Assembly: GCA_050943495.1 (NCBI GenBank)
Contig: JBMNPH010000004.1
Coordinates: forward strand, 62,001 to 126,000
Direction of reading: 5' to 3'
Origin: Merdivicinus sp050943495
Lineage (GTDB): Bacteria > Bacillota > Clostridia > Oscillospirales > Ruminococcaceae
Length of the DNA stretch: 64,000 nt
Under the pieces are notes generated by a model. It was not told the origin of the DNA. It did no database searches and saw only the letters and a list, made by a program, of their open reading frames with translations. Positions 59,101 to 64,000 of this stretch are shown here, one piece after another. The translations under genes were made by a program, and so were the position numbers. The first letter of the stretch is position 1. Every line of letters begins with the position of its first letter.

Positions 59101-59692
59101 AGGAAAGCTGCTGACGCCGGAACCAGAGCTGCGGACGGGGGATAGAACGGATTTTTTCAAAAAGAGTAAGCACTTCCTCGGTCAGGCGTTGGTCGCTTTG
59201 TTCACCGAAATAAGTGGCTGCTGCCAGAAAATCCGGATGTTCTTCCTGATAGGACTGTTCGAGTATCTGCTCCATAGCACCGGCACGGAGATCGGCAAGT
59301 TCTGCCTCCTCTGCGATGCGGATTCCAGGAGAGATCCCCAGTTTTTCAAAATTTTCCCGCACCATGGAACCGAAAAAGGCATCCATGGTGCAAATTTTTG
59401 CTTTTTGCAGGCGGATCAGCTGCTGTTCGAGAAGCGGATTACCGGGCATTTCATGCAACAGTTCCCGCAGACGTGCATCAACGCGGCCGCGCATTTCGGA
59501 TGCCGCCGCATTGGTAAAGGTGACGACCAGCAAGCGGTCAGCGGGGAGAGGATTTTCCGGATCGGTAATCCGGCTGATAATCCGTTCTACCAAAACGGCT
59601 GTTTTCCCGCTGCCCGCGGCAGCAGAAACGAGGATACCGCCGCCAGAAGTGTGGATGGCGGCAAGCTGTTCTGGGGTCCATTGACGGCTCAT
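56171..59692 (-). CDS. addA: ATP-dependent helicase/nuclease subunit A
   Basis: Motor and nuclease subunit of the Firmicutes RecBCD analogue, which processes double-strand breaks up to Chi. The 1173-residue protein has a UvrD-type helicase with Walker A AAGSGKT at 25-31, DEYQDTN near 392, and the C-terminal RecB-type nuclease with ADCLFEE and LLDYKTD near 1125. Length normal. Overlaps addB by four bases. Confidence 0.96.
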   Translation of the reverse strand: MSRQWTPEQLAAIHTSGGGILVSAAAGSGKTAVLVERIISRITDPENPLPADRLLVVTFTNAAASEMRGRVDARLRELLHEMPGNPLLEQQLIRLQKAKICTMDAFFGSMVRENFEKLGISPGIRIAEEAELADLRAGAMEQILEQSYQEEHPDFLAAATYFGEQSDQRLTEEVLTLFEKIRSIPRPQLWFRRQQLSYEHPAAPEDTDWGSQLLAHIRQTFQNALRINAQIREKLFWDEKLAKGYGAAIQADRALFEEGIRIASYRNWDALCHFLSQNDMGAIGRAPKGSDELLKEEISALRSLCKDFWAEARECVPGTSADFFEDCAFLLPVIRGIFRLTSQFQAEFFAAKQEANLADFGDMAEFALQLCTDEEGVPTDFAREYARNFDEILLDEYQDTNRLQDEIFHAISQNGENLFFVGDLKQSIYRFRSADPTVFAEKQARFATDGTFPALLRLSRNFRSRPDVLHAVNFFFSQLMSEQAGGVRYDEAEAVHPGATYPDRPNPCLEIQLIDMENLEDSSRILIEAQQTARRIARMLREGYPVSEDGNLRPCRPTDFAILLRSLKGVEAIFCEAIQNEGVEAAVSSAEGYFTSREVLSMISLLQVLDNPLQDIPLAAVLLSPLGMFTCDELASLRLRHPDMRLYSALLAEQNGSPKIEAILSLLASLREKAAVKRVRALIQYIYDSTDFLEIMAGSSGREANLKLLLQYAGDYERSGRNELSGFVAYIRRMMDRGDDFKVANPLSTENGMVQIMSVHKSKGLEFPIVILANCSKAFNQMDSNRPALFHPALGYGIQVIDRSTLRRYPTLSSAAVRLREQEDTVSEEIRLLYVAMTRARETLILNITEKNLEKRLRNVAALIPEDSAALDPSLVLQMTSWSQWLLAALLRHPDFAPICRQYGVAASPIPANFSILLRTSLVRPEEFLPETDVKPELSADPALVQRISEQIFWKYPWRSRTVIPAKLAVTDIVRREEEDAGQISLPMPAFTQKEGFSAAERGTIFHRALQFADYAAGRADPAAELQRLTDARYLTPEEAAVIPLTAFSRFFHSEMMARILSADKIWREYRFFDTVPASRAGYEGEDPILIQGVADCLFEEDGAGVLLDYKTDHASPAELIQRYSLQINLYRKALSPLFPKGIKECILYSLYQNQPVPIPEPADDSEIHSSIL

Positions 59693-62600
59693 ATCAAATC
59701 TTCTCCTTTCTCAGATTCTCGGCGGATTGCGGCGATTTCTTCCAGAGATGTGCTGCGTACAAGGCGGCAGCTGTCGGTAGGTTCCCGGCCGCAGAGCGCT
59801 CGGAATTCACAGTAACGGCAGGGAATGCGTTGACCGGATTGGATAGGATTGGGGGCAATTTCACCGGCAAGCAGTGCGCCTTTCATCGCTTCGATCAGGC
59901 GGATTGCATACCATTCGAGATTTTCAAAATCTTCAAGTGCAGCGAGCCATTTGGTGCCGCGCATTTTATTTTTTCCCATGGAGACTGGCAGAAAACGGCC
60001 CTGCAAATCTTTCTCCATGGCGCAGAGAACCGTCCGGTCATCGAGAAGAAGACCGTTCATACAGAATCCGGATTCGGTTGCAGTCCGTTGGTCCTCCTCA
60101 TCGGCCGAGCGAGGAAGGAACGGTTCGAGCGGCTTTGCCGGCAGGTATAAAATTCCTGCGGGCGTCAGATTATGCAGTTCGGCGCGTCCGCCTCTCCAAA
60201 TGGAGAACAGGTACAGAAGCATCTGCAAATTGAGTCCCTCTGCCACTTCGTCGAGGGAAAATTCTTTGTTTCCGGTTTTATAATCGATAATTCGGAAGTA
60301 ATGCCGGTCTTCCTGTTCCCAGCAGTCGATCCGGTCGATTTTTCCGACTACTGTAATTTGGGAACGGCTGCCGTCCGGTTCTTGAATCGGAATCTGGAGA
60401 GGGGCAATGCGGCTGCTGAAAGAAATCGGCTCTTCCAGACCGGTGATGACAAATTCACATTGTGCAAATTCTGCCCGCAGAGCCAGAAGTACTCGGAATG
60501 CATTTTCGGACATGCGGCGATAGAGGTAGAGAAAGCGCTTGGATTGCTGTTCTCCGCCCAGAGCTTCGCGGAGGTAGTCCTCCAGCAAAGATTCGATCAA
60601 AGCGCGCAGTTCTTTTTCTTCCATGGTAAAGAAATCGCCTCGGCTGAGAATCTGTTCCAGCAGGAAGTGGATGATATTGCCGCGGGAAAGGGGATTCAGT
60701 TCAGCGCGTCCGCGAGAGTGCAGCCGAAGACCATATTGACAGAAATATTGGAAACGACAGTTGTAAAAGCGTTCGATTTGGGAGGGGGAAAGAATCTGAC
60801 TGCCGCCGAACATTTGATGGGTGAGAGCGGAATTTTGCATGGAAAAGCGGTCCTTCCGCTGAAACCCATCGAGTTGTTGAAATCTTTGGGCATAAAAGGA
60901 ATCCTGCGCGAGCACCTCCCGAACCGAAGCAGAGAAGGCCGCCTGTTCCGATCCGTGGCGTACCGCCTGAAGAAATGCCGTTCGCGGAGAGCGGCAGAAG
61001 AATTCCGGCGGAAAATCCTGCGGAGTGAGGACAGGAGTTTGAGGGAAAATTGTCCGGAAACCGCTGACAATGGCCGACGGATAACGTTCTTCTCCCCGAA
61101 GATTGCCTAGCGAGTAGGTGATGGTCAGCTTATCAGAGGGGCTGGAGAGGGCCTGCCAGGTGATGAAACGTTCTTCCAGAATGGATTCCTCGAGATTGCC
61201 CGACAGCGGGAATCCATGAAGAGCGAGTTGTTCGCGTTCTTCTTCGGTAAAGAGGCCGCCGGAAGAGGGAAGCAGCGGAAATTCGCGGTCATTTGCGCCG
61301 AGAATTAGTACTGCTTTTTTACCACTGATGCGGACACGTTCGGCACTTCCGATCAGAACACTGTCAAGAGTCTGCGGAATCCGACCAAGCTTGTAACCGG
61401 CGGCGCAGACCGAAAACAGGGAGACAAATTCGCGTAGATCCATTGACTCGTCTGCCAGAACCGCATCCATTGTCGTCAGAAGTTCCGTCAGAACCTCCCA
61501 GCTTCGGCGCAGATCATCCGAATCCTTCTGGCGGTTGGCGCGCTGAAGGGCGAGGATTTGTTCGCTGATTTGTTCCGGGATGGTCATTTGGCGGAGAATG
61601 GAGAATAGGGCGCGCGGCCAGGAATGTAGCTGGTCATATTCCGCAGAAAAGGCGGAAATCCAACCGGTCACCAGCTGCCGTACTTCTTCAGCGGTATGAA
61701 GTTCGATTTCTTCCGCTTCGGTCATCGGCTGGGCGGAGTAGCCGGCAGGATGTTGGGAAAATGGCTGCAAAAATTGGCTGTGGTCGATATTCCAGACATA
61801 GCAGTAGCTTTCAAATGCCGCAATTTCCTCCAGCGAAAGGGGAAGGAGACCGCATTTGAGGAGAGCCAGCATTTCCTCCCGGGAAAAGTTAGCGGCAGTC
61901 GCTTTCATCAGGTGGCAGAGAAAGCGGAACAGCGGCAGAATATCCACACTTTCCACCCGGTCCATATAAAAGGGGATTTCATAACGTTCCAGTGCTGCTT
62001 CGAGCAGGGGACCGTATTTGTCGAGATCCCGCACAAGGATTGCCATTTCTTCAAAAGAATAGCCAGAACGAGCATATTCCAGGATCTGAGCAGCAGCAAA
62101 CTCTGCTTCATCAAATTCATGGAACAGGGCGACGCACTGTACATCCGGATTGGGACTATCAAAGGAAATAGGATTGGTACGAAGGATCTGGCCAGAAAAA
62201 TGACGCAGTGCAGGCGAGGCGAATCCGACCGGTTCGGAAAGAAATTCGGGTTTCGGGACAGCTTCTCCCGCCTGATAAGCGAGACCGCGCAGACGCTTGG
62301 CTGTTTCGAACGGGACTGCAAAGCGATTGTCCGGCTCTTCGGAACCGATCGGAAGGGTCACCGTGACCTCGGCATGCTGGCGAAGCATGATGCCAATGAT
62401 CCGTTCCTGAACGGCGGTAAAGCTTTTGAAGCCGTCCAGCCAGATTTTTTTGCCGGCAAACCAGTTATGTTCGGCACAGAGAAGGGCAGCACGGGAAAGG
62501 TTGTCCAATCCGTCCAGATAATGTTCCGCTAGCATGCTTTCGTAGACCGTCCACAGGATTTCCAGATCCGAAAGTTTCCGACGGAGAATCCCGTCTTCCA

Positions 62601-63027
62601 GGGAAACTTGTGCTTGTTCTGCATCCAGACAGGATAATCCGGCATTTTTAAATTCCGCAACAGTATGAACCATCTGCATGGGAAAATCCGGATGGGCTGC
62701 AAAGCGGCTGTATGTATCCAGTTGGCCCTTGCATTGCTGCAAGGAGAGTTTCATTGTAATCAGACGGGCAGTATCAGTGGCAATTTCTCCTGCTAGACCG
62801 CCGAATTCCCGGAAAATATCATCGGTAAACCGTTCAAAGCTGACAACCCGAATTTTGGCAGCATTGGCAAGTCCCAGCAATTCCACATAAGTTCGTTCCG
62901 TTTCGAAGGAAAATTGTTCCGGAACAAAAAGCAGGAGGCCGTCCTCTTGCTTTGCTCTGGACAGCAACTCCTGTTGGATTCGGGTAGATTTGCCTGTTTT
63001 GGCACCACCCTGTATGATACGCAGCAT
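59689..63027 (-). CDS. addB: ATP-dependent helicase/nuclease subunit B
   Basis: Partner of AddA with a Chi-recognition helicase-like region and a second nuclease. The 1112-residue protein has Walker A GGAKTGKS at 7-14, the nuclease block GKIDRIDC ... IIDYKTGNKEF near 905-940, and the four Cys of the Fe-S staple (one near 770 in YNCRFQYFC and the cluster PCRYCEFRALC near 1075). All elements intact. It follows the spoIIR gene by three bases. Confidence 0.96.
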   Translation of the reverse strand: MLRIIQGGAKTGKSTRIQQELLSRAKQEDGLLLFVPEQFSFETERTYVELLGLANAAKIRVVSFERFTDDIFREFGGLAGEIATDTARLITMKLSLQQCKGQLDTYSRFAAHPDFPMQMVHTVAEFKNAGLSCLDAEQAQVSLEDGILRRKLSDLEILWTVYESMLAEHYLDGLDNLSRAALLCAEHNWFAGKKIWLDGFKSFTAVQERIIGIMLRQHAEVTVTLPIGSEEPDNRFAVPFETAKRLRGLAYQAGEAVPKPEFLSEPVGFASPALRHFSGQILRTNPISFDSPNPDVQCVALFHEFDEAEFAAAQILEYARSGYSFEEMAILVRDLDKYGPLLEAALERYEIPFYMDRVESVDILPLFRFLCHLMKATAANFSREEMLALLKCGLLPLSLEEIAAFESYCYVWNIDHSQFLQPFSQHPAGYSAQPMTEAEEIELHTAEEVRQLVTGWISAFSAEYDQLHSWPRALFSILRQMTIPEQISEQILALQRANRQKDSDDLRRSWEVLTELLTTMDAVLADESMDLREFVSLFSVCAAGYKLGRIPQTLDSVLIGSAERVRISGKKAVLILGANDREFPLLPSSGGLFTEEEREQLALHGFPLSGNLEESILEERFITWQALSSPSDKLTITYSLGNLRGEERYPSAIVSGFRTIFPQTPVLTPQDFPPEFFCRSPRTAFLQAVRHGSEQAAFSASVREVLAQDSFYAQRFQQLDGFQRKDRFSMQNSALTHQMFGGSQILSPSQIERFYNCRFQYFCQYGLRLHSRGRAELNPLSRGNIIHFLLEQILSRGDFFTMEEKELRALIESLLEDYLREALGGEQQSKRFLYLYRRMSENAFRVLLALRAEFAQCEFVITGLEEPISFSSRIAPLQIPIQEPDGSRSQITVVGKIDRIDCWEQEDRHYFRIIDYKTGNKEFSLDEVAEGLNLQMLLYLFSIWRGGRAELHNLTPAGILYLPAKPLEPFLPRSADEEDQRTATESGFCMNGLLLDDRTVLCAMEKDLQGRFLPVSMGKNKMRGTKWLAALEDFENLEWYAIRLIEAMKGALLAGEIAPNPIQSGQRIPCRYCEFRALCGREPTDSCRLVRSTSLEEIAAIRRESEKGEDLI

Positions 63028-63030
63028 AAT

Positions 63031-63678
63031 TTATTCCGCCTTTCTGCTGCGGGCGTCCTCGATCCATTCACCGATCCGCCCTGCTAGTTCCATGAAGTAA
63101 AAACGCACTTCATATTTAGGTTCCGCTTCCAAAATTTGCCGTTCTCCGGAAGAAAAAGTCTGCATTTCCTCTTCAATTTCCGACGCAGCGCCGACGCAGA
63201 GAGGCGGATAAAGGACACACCACCAGTTATGCCCTTCCCCATTACCCAATGTAATCTGAAGCGCCTGATAGCGTCCAGCAGGCATGGTAAAGTTCTCATA
63301 AACGCGGGTATCAAAGAATAATTCGGTGACACGGGCGTTTGCTTTATAGGAAACCCCCTCAGATTGGAGCACTTCATCCGCAATTTTTTCTACGTTTTGA
63401 AGATTTGCGCGGGCAGCCTCTTCGGCATCGGAGCGGTTTTCCGCATGGTTAAAGAGCGTTCCCGTCTGTGCGAGCAGTGCGTCGCGTACTTTTAATTTAA
63501 CGGCCTGATCCTGTTCAGAATCAGAGTTTGCAAGGATGTGAAGCCGGAGAACATCCTCCTGCAAGTTCCGGCATTCCTCATGAAAGCTGGAGAAGCTATC
63601 GATTACTACTCCGAAAAGGAAGGTCAGTGTGATCACGAAAACCCAGAAGGAAACTGAATGTTCATATTTTCTGTCCAT
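63031..63678 (-). CDS. spoIIR: Stage II sporulation protein R
   Basis: Forespore signal protein that triggers processing of pro-sigma-E in the mother cell. The 215-residue protein starts at the ATG at 63678 (AAGGCGGG upstream), with an N-terminal membrane helix (about 12-32), RLHILANSDSEQDQAVKLKVRD, and GHNWWCVLYPPLC that mark SpoIIR. A longer frame begins inside ispE. The addB gene follows with a three-base gap, so addAB may be co-transcribed with a sporulation gene. Confidence 0.94.
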   Translation of the reverse strand: MDRKYEHSVSFWVFVITLTFLFGVVIDSFSSFHEECRNLQEDVLRLHILANSDSEQDQAVKLKVRDALLAQTGTLFNHAENRSDAEEAARANLQNVEKIADEVLQSEGVSYKANARVTELFFDTRVYENFTMPAGRYQALQITLGNGEGHNWWCVLYPPLCVGAASEIEEEMQTFSSGERQILEAEPKYEVRFYFMELAGRIGEWIEDARSRKAE

Positions 63679-63728
63679 AAAAATCCCGCCTTTCTGTTGT
63701 ACGGGAAGTATGGACCAAAATCGGAAAA

Positions 63729-64000
63729 TTATTCCATAGAAAGTATTTCCACACCAGTGGGAACCGGTTCTGCGGCAAAGACCTGCTCGCCCGGCAGAGC
63801 AATTTTCTGCGCGCAAGCTTGTGCCGCCTGCATGTCCGGGAATACACCGAATACAGCAGAACCGCTTCCGGTCATCTGGGCTGCAAAAGCACCGGATTCG
63901 GTCAGACGGCGGCAGATTTTTCGGATTTCCGGCAGACGATCGGAAGCCTGTTCCAGCACATTGCGCATATGAGGCGCCAATTCTTCTAGATGGCTTTTCA
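63729..64000 (-). CDS. ispE: 4-diphosphocytidyl-2-C-methyl-D-erythritol kinase, 3' part
   Basis: C-terminal part of a GHMP kinase of the MEP isoprenoid pathway; the frame is open past the window end. The glycine-rich motif QMTGSGSAVFGVF and the surrounding helices (SGAFAAQ upstream) match IspE, where this loop shapes the substrate pocket. About 90 of some 290 residues are visible. The spoIIR start lies 50 bases downstream of its stop in the same direction. Confidence 0.88.
   Translation of the reverse strand, partial: KSHLEELAPHMRNVLEQASDRLPEIRKICRRLTESGAFAAQMTGSGSAVFGVFPDMQAAQACAQKIALPGEQVFAAEPVPTGVEILSME

Noticed and set aside
57956..59815. Open frame of about 620 codons on the plus strand
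   Set aside because: It lies fully antisense to addA, has no ribosome binding site, and the composition mirrors the addA codons.
60172..61110. Open frames of about 280-310 codons antisense to addB (also 61696-62532)
   Set aside because: Shadows of addB with no initiation signals or recognisable domains.

Overview
The window comes from a spore-forming, anaerobic-type member of the Firmicutes (class Clostridia; an Oscillospiraceae/Ruminococcaceae-like genome is the best guess). The evidence is the presence of spoIIP, spoIIR and CotF-like coat genes, AddAB rather than RecBCD, tandem glycine and guanine riboswitches, a Firmicutes-type L10 leader, strong AGGAGG ribosome binding sites, several TTG starts, and an IscS/IscU pair without the rest of the isc operon. 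There are no tRNA, rRNA, CRISPR, IS or phage genes that I can see; this is core chromosome with some accessory blocks.

Layout. 0-7.2 kb: the end of a GH109-like glycosidase gene, a four-gene minus operon (protein-tyrosine phosphatase, CorA, CPBP protease, TadA), an unidentified toroid-type carbohydrate-active protein and a Cys-rich vWA protein. 7.2-18.4 kb: a metabolite block with a glycine-riboswitch AGCS symporter, xpt divergent from a guanine-riboswitch purine permease, then an ABC importer of the FecCD/BtuF type, a three-subunit molybdenum hydroxylase and a MocA-like nucleotidyltransferase. 18.4-21.4 kb: a MATE exporter with a possible leader peptide and cre site, a TVP38-family membrane protein and an SGNH hydrolase. 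21.4-25.2 kb: the rpmG-secE-nusG-rplK-rplA-rplJ-rplL block, which ends after rplL with no rpoB. 25.2-33.7 kb: a GH123-type enzyme, an acetyltransferase, lipoprotein, NhaC antiporter, unknown genes, PepV and an AraC regulator. 33.7-42 kb: YfhO, an SGNH lipoprotein, a YmfI-like reductase, and a LanFEG-like ABC transporter with a histidine kinase but no response regulator. 42-50 kb: ung, a degenerate kinase-like gene, murC, recG, fakA and asp23. 50-56 kb: spoIIP with two small coat genes and an unknown, rnhA, iscS-iscU, mnmA, a Nudix gene. 56-64 kb: addA, addB, spoIIR and the end of ispE.

How it fits together. The 9-18.4 kb stretch reads as purine uptake and salvage followed by a molybdoenzyme of the xanthine dehydrogenase family with its own candidate molybdate importer and cofactor-maturation gene. 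GH109 and GH123 families are both associated with N-acetylgalactosamine removal, suggesting growth on host or microbial glycans.

The most interesting hidden signal is a pair of exact 11-base Spo0A-type boxes (TTTTGTCGAAA) at 9745-9755 and 50032-50042. Each sits in the same orientation and exactly 23 bases upstream of the -35 hexamer of a promoter: one for the guanine-riboswitch permease, one for the asp23-fakA-recG-murC genes. A further box lies inside the xpt promoter, and weaker matches precede other genes. This points to a sporulation-linked control of purine uptake and envelope genes. All promoter, operator and box calls are by eye and untested.
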